Positions 52,684 through 62,945 of a DNA stretch of 64,000 bases are shown piece by piece (positions within the stretch are counted from its first letter, which is position 1; the number at the start of each line of letters is the position of its first letter). The position numbers and the translations under genes were made by a program. The DNA is from Siniperca chuatsi (taxonomy: Eukaryota > Chordata > Actinopteri > Centrarchiformes > Sinipercidae). The stretch lies in assembly GCF_020085105.1 (NCBI RefSeq), contig NC_058047.1, forward strand, positions 2,756,501 through 2,820,500, given 5' to 3'. The notes under the pieces are model-generated. The model did not search any database. It was given only the letters and a program-made list of their open reading frames with translations, and was not told where the DNA came from.

Positions 52684-52975
52684 ATGGTACATCTCAAGGG
52701 GTATATCCTCGACTTAAATTTTGAAAAACACCTTGACAAACACATCAGGACATCTTATTTCGGTCACCCACACAGGGGAATTCAGTATAATGTAAAACAT
52801 GTAATACAAAATGTTTATTTTTTGAGATGCCCCTATGGGACCGTGTTTTGTTGGGCAAACCAAGAGGGAGGTAAAGATCAGGATAAGTAAACAAGAAGTG
52901 CAGTCAGTGGCGTTAAGTTGCTATTCAGACACTTGAATGGACATAAGCATGGGAGTCAGGTGCTCTGAGGTGTGG
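52684..52975 (+). pseudogene. Penelope-like element relic with GIY-YIG remnants
   Basis: NVYFLRCPYGTVF is followed, after a one-base frame change, by FVGQTKREVKIRISKQE. The order (hydrophobic strand, Cys-Pro-Tyr-Gly, then VGQTKR) resembles the GIY-YIG endonuclease that ends the ORF of Penelope-like retroelements such as those of fishes. Downstream stops end the frame. No reverse transcriptase part was recognised. Moderate confidence. Confidence 0.5.
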
Positions 52976-53048
52976 TAGTAAACTCCAGCAAACTTGTGCT
53001 TCGAAACTCTCTCACAAGTGAATAAAATTGAATTATACTCAAAAATAA

Positions 53049-53502
53049 TGTGGTAGTTTAGGTGTTGTCACTTCCTGGTTTATTTTGTAGTATTCTCCTT
53101 CCCTTGTGTGTCTTGTGTTTTTACTTCCTGTCTTAGTTTTCCCTCCAGTTCTGATGGTTGGATCATCGTTGTACACATGGTGTTGTTTCTGCCGAGCATT
53201 GTTACCGTGAGTTTGTGTTGGATTCTTTGTTCTCCCGTGGACTTTGGTTGGATTTTGGATTTTGCCTGCTCCCTTGTGAACTGTTTTCCACCTTGGACTC
53301 ACTCCCCTGCTTTCACCTCTGCCAGCCGGTAACTTATCTGCTTTTTGTCTGTTCTTTACCTGTCTGCTTACCGGTCTGCCTGTACTTGCCTGCATACCAC
53401 CCCACAATAAATACGGTAGTCATCCGGCTACTTCACCCTGATACTGCTTCCTCTTCATCTGCTTTTGGGTCCACATACCACTATACAGCATCCCATACGA
53501 CA
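53049..53502 (+). mobile_element. Solo-LTR-like repeat, copy 2
   Basis: TGTGGTAGTTTAGGTGTTGT, TTTATTTTGTAGTATTCTCC, CAATAAATACGGTAGTCATC and CTGCTTTTGGGTCCACATAC, ending CCCATACGACA; aligns word by word to the copy at 42802-43262. TG...CA ends fit an LTR. The open frames on both strands through it are not genes. Confidence 0.6.
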
Positions 53503-53689
53503 AATAAATCGTGGGGTCCCTGATAACCAATAGAAAACCGTTAACAGAAGGTTTGCAGGTTAAGGTTTTACAAAGCCTTAAATACCACCGTAAATAAAGT
53601 AGGTCTGTATAATATATGATGATAGTGTCACAATGTCTGCCTCAGTTGCTTTTATTTTTTCCCATTGTGCCTCTCTGTCTCTCCCTTCA

Positions 53690-53965
53690 GCCAGCTCTCA
53701 CTTCCCTCAGATCCATGCATTTCCTAACAACTCTCTGGACTTGCTTTTCTCCACCCATCCACTAGATGCCCTCAGACTTTTACACCACTCCCAGTCACCT
53801 GACTTCCACATCCACCTGCTCACCTGTTCTCATTCCCCAATTACCCCTTGTCAGTATTCATACCTGCCCATCTCCACCTACTCCTGGCCAGATCGCCAAT
53901 GTTGCTTCGAGCTTTCCAGCCACCAGAACCTGTTACCTGTACCCTTATCTCTGCCTGCCTGCCAG
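53690..53965. repeat. Pyrimidine-rich LTR-like fragment
   Basis: CCTGACTTCCACATCCACCT, TTCTCATTCCCCAATTACCC and CTGCCTGCCTGCCAGTC resemble another LTR type. It produces a Ser/Pro/His-rich open frame on the plus strand that I do not regard as a gene. Confidence 0.35.
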
Positions 53966-54239
53966 TCTTACACTTTAATGAAGTGTGTATTGCTACTTTT
54001 ACTGACATAAAACACGAATACCTCTTCCACCCCTGTCCATTACAAGTGAAAGATTTACTTAAGTATAATCATCAAAATGTACTTCAGTATCAAATGTGAA
54101 AGTACTCATGATGCAGAATGGCCTCTGTCAGAGTCTTATATTACTAAAGAGTACATACTTTATCTTATTGGATTATTGGGCTATGATCAAATATATTATG
54201 TTACTGTATTATTATAATTGCTGTTGCATTAAGGTCTGA

Positions 54240-54545
54240 GCAGATGTCAGCTTCCATTCAAGGTAGTCATTTCTTCATGTCATCTAGTACTTTTCAGTGA
54301 AATACTGCTTAGTTGTGTGTGCTTTCTCACAACTTCAACAAATTGCACTTTGATTTTCTGCAACTCACAAACTGTACTTGTAAGTACATTTGGATAAGTA
54401 TCTGATTTAAGCCACACCTAGATTTAATAAGAACATTGGCATCCTGCCATCTTCTGACATGCTCTATTTTCTAACTCGGATAAAGCCTGCATTGTTTCTC
54501 TTGAAACGCCATCACCTTTCAATGCACCTGTTACTTTAGAGTACA
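54240..54545 (+). pseudogene. Exon relic of the Ly6/uPAR-like gene, upstream of copy B
   Basis: Duplicate of the relic at 45010-45300, with the same truncated exon 3 (CTGCAACTCACAAACTGTAC) and exon 4 remnant (GCCATCACCTTTCAATGCACC). The shared deletion shows the relic was already dead before the block was duplicated. Confidence 0.75.
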
Positions 54546-54672
54546 TACTTTTATATTATTGGATTATTATAATTACCGATGCATTAAAATGTAAACAGTA
54601 TACAAAGTGGTTAAAATGACTGTAGTTCCGCCTGTTAGTAGGGTATGTATGTTATACGGTAGTACAGGTAAG

Positions 54673-55630
54673 GTAGTGCAGGGCAAGGCAAATTTCTTTG
54701 TATAGCACCTTTAAAGGCAATAAGACGATTTAAAAACACAAAGCAATATAAAAAGACACAAATATGATTTAAAAGGGTTAAAACAAAGTAAAAAAAGACC
54801 AAAATAAGATAAAATAGAACGAGTCAGATTAAGCAGTAGAATAAAAATTACAGTGCAGTGCAAGATGTGAATAAATAGTCCTAAATTTAACTTAAGAAAA
54901 TGCAGTGGAAAACAGTACAGTCTATGCAATTGACGCCATCATTGAATGGAGGGTACAGACGGGTTGCCAGTTTCCCAACATTCCAGATGATGAAAAACAA
55001 GAAGCACATGAGAAGCAAACTGTGGGATAATAAGGTGTGGGTAAGGTCACTCCTTTACACGGTATGTCAGACAGTTTCCTCCTTGTCTGAACAATGTCTA
55101 ACATAAAGATATGATTATTTGTTTTTGCATCAAGGAAATTCTTATCTTGTTTTTCTTTCGTTTTGGGCTAACTCACGCACAAAACAAAGAAGCTGTACAA
55201 CCTGTGTGCCACATTCCTGCTACTTTGTTAGTGATGAATTAAAAACGCTCTCAGGTCAATCTCTACCAGATCAACAAAGTCTCAGTCTCCATCATCTTAA
55301 TGAATGTATTTATTACAGTTCTGGCACAAGGAAACAAGACATTTACTGAAACAGTGATTCAACATTTTACTTATTCAGTAATTGTGTACTACAGTAAGAA
55401 TTATCAAAAGTCACCCAAATGATATTATATGATGATATTCCGTAAAGAAGAGATAATTTTTCTACAGTGAAAATGCACATTGGTCAGTACCATACACATT
55501 TTCAAAGATCTGATTACTTTTGCTGATGAGATTCATTGTTTTATGTTTATTGACAACATCCTAATATGCTCATCAAAATACAACATATCAGACTTTGTCA
55601 GGTATATAAAAGTCCTGGACTTACTTCCAT
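54673..55630. other. About 960 bp present before copy B but not before copy A
   Basis: Begins with an inverted LINE 3' tail (GCAGGGCAAGGCAAATTTCTTTGTATAGCAC at 54678-54708). The rest includes a short conserved-looking frame (about 54925-55020) I cannot identify and a TATATAAAAG word at about 55602. It is either an insertion at B or a deletion at A. Confidence 0.5.
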
Positions 55631-56008
55631 TATTTCATCAAGACGGAGACATTCAGTGATTTTAAAGATATACTGTGTTAGAAAATAAGAACTAGAGAAC
55701 TAGATATGTGAATTGTACAAAAATATACACAAAATCTTTCCAAAAAGTAGGTCACGGTAAAAAGACACCCAAAAAAGAAATCGTTCTCAATTAAGTGTAG
55801 AAAGTTTTAAAGTTTTTTTGATTTGGTGCACATTCCTGCACAAGTAAACATTGTTGAGATTAAAAAGGGTGCGGGAAGATGTGCTGACATGACGGTTTTT
55901 AAGGTAACAAAAGAGGTGGTGAGTGTCACGCTGTTAAAATGGGAACACACCCAATCCCTGAGGTTTCTCCGCATGCATCTGTCGGAAATTTTTTCATCAC
56001 CTGTACAG

Positions 56009-56017
56009 TATATAAAG
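56009..56017 (+). promoter_or_regulatory. TATA box of Ly6/uPAR-like copy B
   Basis: TATATAAAG, 60 nt before the start codon, in sequence almost identical to the copy A promoter except for a 7-nt shortening around CCCTGAGG at about 55960. Confidence 0.7.
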
Positions 56018-56076
56018 TGCAGCAGCGATGATAAGTTCTATCAGAAAAACTGATCTACAGCACTTACCTGTTCGTC

Positions 56077-58238
56077 ATGATGAAGCTGATCCTGTCTCTG
56101 ACTCTCATCTGGGCAAACTCTCCAGCACAGGTAACTCCACTTATTATCACGTTAGAGTTTCTGCAGGGAGCACAATTTATTCATTTTACCAGAAGTGTTC
56201 TTTAAAAGGGTTTTAAATCTAAATATTAACAGACAACAAAATAGGAATATTAAATAAAGGACATTAATAAATTACGTGAGTTACAATATTCGTCATGACT
56301 GGAGCATTGTGTCGGAAGCTGTGCACGTATGTTTGAGCAGAAGTAGAGTGTACTAATGCATATTAGACACTTTAAGCCATTCTTATCCAGCACAGGCCTT
56401 GTGTCTTTTTAAATCCCTTTGCAAAACGACAATAAGAATAAGAATTTTCAGCCTTTATAGACCATCAGAACCCTGCAACCTTAAACACTTCAGGCATTTG
56501 ATTTGACATTTGACTTGTGATGTGATCATCGTTTCATTGACTATTTTTCTCCCCATTGCAGCTGGAGCACTTCAGTGTCAAACTTGCTTAAATGTGCAGT
56601 GTTCAAGCACAGTATCAGTAACATGTCCCTCAGAGGCGTCATGTGTAACAGCTGCTGCTACTCAAGGTAGTCTTTTCTTCGAGTCATCTATTACTTTTCA
56701 GTGAAATACACGTACTGCACAGTTTTGTGTTCTTTCCGCCAACATGAACAAACTGCACTTTGATTTTGTAGTCACTTCATCTGGAACTACAGTACAGCAA
56801 ATCATCAAGGCGTGTGCACCGTCCTCCCTGTGTCCAGCCACGGACTCTCAGACATTTTCATTCAACTTTGGTGTTTTGAGTGCAGTTACATCTCTTAAGT
56901 GCTGCAACACGGATAACTGCAACTCAGGAACTCTAGCTTGTAAGTACAGATGGAAAAGTAGCTGATTTAAGATAAGAAAAGATAACATTGATTTTTTTTA
57001 AAGAACACTGGCATCCTGCCGTCCTCTGCAGGTTCTACTCTCACTTCGTGACACTTCAATGTTCTCTCTTCCTCAATTAAACAATGTCGTTCTTTTCTGT
57101 TTCAGTCCCTGCTGCTCAGACAAATAACAGCCTCCAGTGTTTCACTTGTGACCCCATCACCTCCCAATGCACCACTCCATTACAATGTAAGGGAGTGGAG
57201 GACCGCTGCTTTCAAGCGAATGGTGAGTCTTTATGATACATATCGTAGAAAAGGTTTCAGTCGTAGTCCTCTGGACACTGTTTTCAGAATCAGGACGTTT
57301 AGGCTCCCATCCGGAAGTCATTCTCAATTGTGAAAAATTGTGTATTAACACCTTGGTCACACCAATCACATGTTTTTCAGGTACTTAACAGTGATGAGGT
57401 AGGTGCAGCCAGAAAACAATAGTTTTACTGATTACTGGGCCATCATGGAAACAATTAGGTCAGTTGCAGGTGAAACTAGCTATTAACAGATGCTCAGCAG
57501 ATTCCTCCCTGAGGGCAGGGCTTATGTAACACACGCTTAAATTTCTAGTTCCCGTCCCATTTCTTTACAATTGAGAATGACTTCCGGATGGGAGCTGAAA
57601 CGTCTTGATTCTGAAAACAGTGTGCAGACGACTACGACTGAAACCTTTTCTATGATAGAACACTCCTGGACAAATGAGGGACTACACCGTCTTTATGATA
57701 CATAGTTTAACAAAGTTGGTCTCCAAATGTGTTTTAGCCTACTGTCTCAAAGTATTTCAAACAAATTCCTGCTTGGACTTGGTATCTGCAGATGCCCAGT
57801 ATTAAAGGAATTGGATCGAAATCGGGGCCAAAAACTTCAACTTGTAATGGAGTATTTGTACATTGTGGCATTGCTACTTTTACAAGTGAAGGATTTGAAT
57901 CCTTCTTCCTGAAATTGGCTAATTGACAAAAAATATAGTTTGTAAAGTAAAACTGTTATTTTTCATCTGCAGTGACGAGTGTGTCCGGCTCTTTTCCAAT
58001 CTTTGGCTGCGTATCTGCAAAACTGTGTGCAGCTGCTACCAGCCAGGGTAGCCTACCTTTCATATCAAGTGTTGCTAACTTCACCAGCGGACCATCCTGT
58101 TGTGGGACCAGTTTGTGTAATACTGTTACAACAACAACTGCTGCACCACCAACAACAACAACTATCAGTGATGCCTGCTGTATCAGACTGGTTATGATCC
58201 ATCTGCTGCTCGGACTCCTTATCTTTGCCCTCTGTTAG
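56077..58238 (+). CDS. Two-domain Ly6/uPAR-like GPI-anchored protein, copy B (frame problem in the signal exon)
   Basis: Exons 56077-56130, 56562-56666, 56772-56939, 57106-57222, 57973-58238 match copy A exon for exon. Exon 1 is 54 nt against 52 in A because of two extra A bases (TGGGCAAACTC against TGGGCACTC). With the copy A acceptor the frame would stop nine codons into exon 2, giving about 27 aa. An acceptor 14 nt downstream (CACTTCAG|TGTC, exon from 56576) restores the frame exactly, giving 231 aa with signal MMKLILSLTLIWANSPAQ running straight into CQTC. Both domains, the Thr-rich stalk and the GPI tail are otherwise intact. Differences from A are mostly amino-acid-changing (for example TNLE to LNVQ, KIG to TSV, FSFM to LPFI). 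It may be functional through the shifted acceptor, a young pseudogene, or an assembly error. Confidence 0.75.
57243..57688. mobile_element. 446-bp insertion in intron 4 of copy B with 16-bp target duplication
   Basis: GTCTTTATGATACATA occurs on both sides (57227-57242 and 57689-57704) and once in copy A, so it is a target-site duplication. The insert has inverted arms: AAAAGGTTTCAGTCGTAGTC ... CATCCGGAAGTCATTCTCAA at the left and its mirror (TTGAGAATGACTTCCGGATG ... GACTACGACTGAAACC) at the right. The arms are about 85 bp. Confidence 0.8.
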
Positions 58239-58639
58239 AACACGGGGAAAATGGAGGAAGCACCTTTGAAGCCACCAGAAGGACTCTGAAAGGACCTTTT
58301 GAAGCCTGGATTTTGGTTTACTGCTCACTGGCTTCTGTAGCTGGCAGTTACAGGGGCTAGAAAATCCAAATTTAGGACAAAGAGGATGGAGTCTGGGTGA
58401 AGCTGAGGTGGAACACGTAGGCAGCAATGTAATAGACACACATACATGTACACACAACAGAGGGAAAACTACCTTTTTCATGGCTTTCATTTACTTGGTA
58501 CATACTCGCTGGGGATTTTCTATCAAACCTGATTGAATGTTGTTACATTATTTTACCTGAACTGGTTGTTTATTTTACTGTTTATTTTATTGCTTTTGTG
58601 TATTTTATTTCTTTATATTTCGTCATTCACTGGGGTATT

Positions 58640-58725
58640 TAATTTCTCTTGTTGTGAAGCACTTTGTACTTTGTTTTGATAAGTGCTCTATAAATAAAGT
58701 TTTATTATTATTATTATTATAGTTG
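58640..58725 (+). mobile_element. LINE 3' tail behind copy B
   Basis: Duplicate of the tail behind copy A (GTGCTCTATAAATAAAGTTT then ATT repeats, fewer units here). Supplies the first AATAAA after the copy B stop codon. Confidence 0.6.
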
Positions 58726-60059
58726 TAGTTTTGTTGCAAAGTGTACAAATACTTCATTAAAAAATAATTAAATTCAATGCTAAAAAATGTATTTTTATTT
58801 AAGTCAGAAGTCAAATACATTTTCCACATGTGGCCCTAATCCTCTTCCACAGTAATTAACAGAAGACTCAGTGGGAGAGGGAAAACTATCCTGATATTTA
58901 AAAAAAACATGTTTTTATGACTTTGTTTCACACTTCAAGTGGACTTTACGTCTTCTGCTGACTTTTTTGTACTCTCGTATCTCGACGGTTACACAGTGCA
59001 GGTGCAAATTTCACATCTAGTTGCCGTCAGTGACAACAGCAACTGGTAACAAGGCACAAAAGGCCGTACAGTGCCCTCTCCTGGCAGAATCAATCTACTG
59101 CATGATGGCAAGTCCACACAAAAATGACTTCTCATTGAAGACACCAGTGATAAACTATACTATTTTAAGGAATAATAACTGTAAAAACATTAAAAATCTA
59201 GTTACAAGTAAATCATTAATAGATGGATACACAATGTCAGTAGTCAAATAAAGAGGGAAAAGAACAATACTTTGCTTTTGTCTTACTTTGAAAGTAACCT
59301 GAATGTGATATTGTTGTTGTTCTCCTCATGTTGAGTTGGTGGTCCTACTTTAGCCACATTTTATTGACCCATTGCAATATCGGGCTGAAATCTACGCTGT
59401 TACATTAATACTCTGTTTACAGCTGCACTTTATGGACAGGGTTTGTGCAGGGTTCTTCACGTTGAATTTAAAGACTTTTAAAAACCTTTTTAATGTCACA
59501 TAAAATGTCATTTCATTGCTGTTTCACGATCATACTGGCCAAAGTATTAAAGTATGATGGAAAATCAGTAGGGACCGTATGGCCTAGAATGATTTATTTT
59601 TATATCACACTTCCCAGCTGTATAGAACAATAATTCCTAATGCTACAATGAATTAAATTAACACGACCGGGACCCAGATAAGCAGACAGATGGATTAACC
59701 ACTTTAATTCATTTAGGTTCATTCACAGTGTTTGCTACAGGTCTGATGGTGCTGACTGAAAAACTGAGAAGGATGGAACAGCCTCCTGCAGCACAATCCA
59801 CTGTCACAACAATCCCACGTTTAGTTGATATGTGCGTAAAGTCTCCTTTTATAACTAACATTAGTGCTATGGCAGGCAAGAGAAATTATTTCAGGCTTTT
59901 GTAAATTAAATTCAAGACTTTTTAATACCTATTAATGCCTGTTTTTGAGGAAACTGAATTCAATGCCCTTTAAGAGTTTTCAAGACCTGCAGATAGCTTG
60001 GAATTTCAAAAAGGTCCCCTAGCAGAAAAAGAACTAAAAGTTATTTTGTTATGTTGACA

Positions 60060-60200
60060 GCAAAGGTGGAAAATATAATAAATACATTTACTCAAGTTCT
60101 GTTCTTCAGTACTAGAAGCACCAAATTGCACTTAAGTATTTCCATTTTCTACTACTCTATACTTAATCTAGTACTCAAGTTTAAATACAACTTCATGTGG
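60060..60200. repeat. Right edge of the duplicated block inside a dispersed repeat
   Basis: GGTGGAAAATATAATAAATACATTTA and ATTTCCATTTTCTACTACTC match 50700-50825 behind copy A. Both belong to the common repeat also seen at 32928. Similarity between the two blocks ends here. Confidence 0.6.
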
Positions 60201-60239
60201 CCTCCAGGGCTTCTGCAGTACTTTACTATTTGCTATAGG

Positions 60240-60675
60240 CCTAGACTGCCAGGAGGCCTCCCATGATGCACCTCTTTCCTCTCTCCTTCTCTCCCTCTCC
60301 GTCTGTATGCATTTTTATCCCATTAATGTATGTACCTAACTCGACATCTTCTCTCTCCCGTAGTTCTGTGCTTTCTTGTTTCTCTCCTCTCTTCTTCTGT
60401 CACTTTCAGCAGGTATTTCTGCCTCCGGATCTGCAGAGTCTGGATCTATGATTGTGGGCCGCCTGCTGCCCCCGTGTTCCTGCTCGACAACTGCTACTAC
60501 AGTTGTTGTTATTGGCTCTGTTACTAATACTGTCATTATTATTCCTATAGCTGTCATTCTTCTTATTATAAATGTATTAATATTAATATTACCACTACCA
60601 TTACATTATTATTATTTTAAAATTTTAGGTGGTATTTGCATTGTGCTTCCCTCCCCCCTCCCCCCTTCCCTCTTA
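60240..60675. repeat. Dispersed repeat with CT-rich start and CTGCTGCCCCCGTG core
   Basis: CTCTCTCCTTCTCTCCCTC, TCTGCCTCCGGATCTGCAG, GCTGCCCCCGTGTTCCTGC and CTACAGTTGTTGTTATTGGC, then ATT/ATA-rich tail. I recognise the order as a recurrent fish repeat; class unknown. Open frames through it are not genes. Confidence 0.45.
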
Positions 60676-60679
60676 TTTT

Positions 60680-61085
60680 CTTGATTGATCAATTCATTGT
60701 TTTGTGTATATAATGCAAGAAAATAGTGAAATTTGCCCATTACATTTTTCAGAACCCGAGGGGACATATTCAAATAGCTTGTTTTGTCCAACCAGCAACC
60801 AGTCCAAGCAGTTCGGAATATATTCAGTTTATCATCATATAAGACAAAGACAAGGGACCAGTTCTCACACTGCAGAAACTGGAACCAGCAGATATTTGAC
60901 GTTTTTGCATCAAAATGACTGAAACAATTCTAATCATTTTACCTCTGTATTTTAAGAGACACAGTAAGGCTGAAACTTAGCGATTAATCTGCCTATAGTT
61001 TTCTTGATTAATCGATTTATTGTTTGCTCTAAAATGTACTGAAAATGGCCATTACACTTTCCTAAAGCCCAAGGTGACGTCTCGT
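60680..61085. mobile_element. Two partial GGGCTGCAAC-family MITEs in tandem
   Basis: First copy about 60680-60930 (TTGATTGATCAATTCATTG, CCCATTACATTTTTCAGAAC, GTCCAACCAGCAACCAGTCC); second about 60968-61085 (AGGCTGAAACTTAGCGATTA, TCTTGATTAATCGATTTATTG, AAAGCCCAAGGTGACG). Both truncated. Confidence 0.65.
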
Positions 61086-61925
61086 TGTGTTGTGGTGAAT
61101 GTTTTGTCTGAGTCAGTCCTGGTCGGAGCCGTGCTAACGGTGTAAACAACATCTCTCAGCCGGTGCTCTGAACTCCCAGGCCGGGCAGAGTCAGCTAATA
61201 GTACTTTAGCAACAAGTAAAGCTATCTGTCCATCAGGAAACTCTGCAAATCACAGAGAGTTGAAGCAGAGCAGCCGGAGGACATCAGAGGGGAAACCAGA
61301 AAATATTCTCTCCATAAAATATGATCTCTGTGATGTTGCAAATGGAGCTGCTGTGATGCAAGAAACATTTCAGACTCGATCTGACAATGAAGTTTCATCA
61401 TCATCATCATCCAGTTTCATCAAAATCAGTGAATACAGTTAGAAAGTTGAGTTTTTGCACAGTAATCCAGTAGTCAGTGAGGCCCGGCCGCCTTCTCGCC
61501 TTTCTGCAACAAGTGGACAACACACATGCACAAAGCAGCAGATGTTCAAGCAAGTGACGTCCTAACTGAAGACCTGCCTTGATGAGAGCTCTGACAGATT
61601 TCATTTTCATTTAGACCCCATAAGAGCGCGCTGACATGTAAATGCAATAGACCGGGAGCGCTGTTTCGCTTATTGCATTTGAATATTGTCCACTGCACAG
61701 CAGGTTAAGTCTTTTAAAATAAAATGTCAAATGCAGTTTTCATTTTCAAATTGTTAGAAAATGTTATTTTCATTTTGACTTAAATATTGCTTGTATAAAT
61801 GGAAAATCAGGTTACAAGGTTTATAGTGCATTTTCAAATTTGAATTAACATTTGAATATTGTCCACTGTACAGTGGGTTACAACTTTGAAAATTACATGT
61901 CAAACAGCTTTTCCATTTTCATTTG
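61086..61925. other. Stretch without a recognised gene
   Basis: No exon, RNA gene or clear repeat was identified. A near-duplicate word, GAATATTGTCCACTG, occurs at 61681 and 61854, suggesting a short internal duplication. Confidence 0.45.
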
Positions 61926-61928
61926 ATC

Positions 61929-62632
61929 AGAATCAGAATCAGAAATACTTTATTGATCCCCGAGGGGAAACTCTTTTGTTACAGCTGCTCACCATCACAT
62001 CAGTGCAAACAGGATTAGAAGTACTAAGCAAAAAATATAATACACTACTAATACAGGTCAGATAAATTAAGAACCAAGTGGGTATAAGTATAAAATTAAA
62101 ATAAGTGTAAAGTACAAAGTGGGTTTGCCGGTTGATGATAATAATACGCTATAATAATACAATGTAATAATATAAGTAGTAAGTAATAGTGCATGAACTG
62201 CCAAGTTAAGTGTAGCTTATTAAGATGATTATGAGATGGTGGATATTGCACAGTAGTAATAGAAATATGAATAAATATCAATAAATAGGGAATTTTAAAC
62301 TGAAAACAGAGTATATTGCACAGGAGTATTAAACAGAGAATATTGCACATTTATCTAGAGTAATGCAGTGATCTTAATGATCAATGTCCAGTTTAGTGAC
62401 TTAGGGTCATACAGACTGACACTTAGAGGGAGGAGTTAAAGAGTCTGATGGCCACAGGCAGGAATGACTTCCTGTGGCGCTCTGTGGTGCATTTTGGGGG
62501 GATGAGTCTTTCGCTGAAGGTGCTCCTTTGTTTGACCAGCACGTCATGGAGCGGGTGGGAGACACTGTCCAAGATGGCATGTAGTTTGGCCAGGACAGCT
62601 GTCTCCCACCCACTCCATGACGTGCTGGTCAA
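61929..62632 (-). pseudogene. LINE 3' end with the last part of ORF2
   Basis: The minus strand reads LAKLHAILDSVSHPLHDV, KQRSTFSERLIPPKC and SFLPVAIRLFNSSL-stop, the C-terminus of a fish LINE ORF2. It is followed by a long 3' UTR ending with a TTTCCCCTCGGGGATCAATA-type sequence (about 61950-61972). 5'-truncated by the fold-back at 62514-62650. Confidence 0.7.
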
Positions 62633-62650
62633 ACAAAGGAGTACCTTCAG
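62514..62650. repeat. Fold-back: 51-bp inverted repeat at the truncated LINE end
   Basis: 62514-62564 (CTGAAGGTGCTCCTTTGTTT ...) is mirrored at 62600-62650 (... AAACAAAGGAGTACCTTCAG) with two mismatches and a 35-nt spacer. Both arms derive from the same LINE segment. Confidence 0.85.
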
Positions 62651-62945
62651 TGGAATCCACCGATCTGCTCTGGTCCAAAACTGGTTTCACAAGCTTCCAC
62701 AATTTTTACTCCAGTACCTCCCACCGTTCTCACCCTTCCTTAACCCCCTTGAGGAGCCCTATGTCAGGATACCCCTCATTCAAGCCATGGAACAGGCCTG
62801 GGACCAAATTGATGCAGGGTCTGTGCAAGGATGGTTTAACCATTCAAGAAGATTCTTCCCTCGCTTTCTTGCGAGAGAGGACATAGCCTGTGATGTGGAC
62901 GAAGTGCTATGGCCAGATCCAGCTAAGCGAAGAGATGATGCTTAG
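62651..62945 (+). pseudogene. DDE transposase C-terminal fragment (IS630/Tc1-related)
   Basis: Open frame reading SALVQNWFHKLPQFLLQYLP, then PPFSPFLNPLEE (the final acidic catalytic region), VQGWFNHSRRFFPRFLARE, CDVDEVLWPDP and a TAG stop at 62943-62945. This is the end of a DDE-superfamily transposase of a type common in fish genomes. The part with the first two catalytic residues is missing. The frame is open upstream only because it runs through the antisense LINE fold-back. Confidence 0.7.

Noticed and set aside
42802..53502. The two solo-LTR-like copies as ends of one 10-kb provirus
   Set aside because: They are too divergent compared with each other for LTRs of one insertion, and the interval holds Ly6/uPAR-like genes rather than gag-pol sequence.
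53633..54010. 125-codon Ser/Pro/His-rich frame
   Set aside because: Lies in pyrimidine-rich LTR-like DNA; composition explains the lack of stops.
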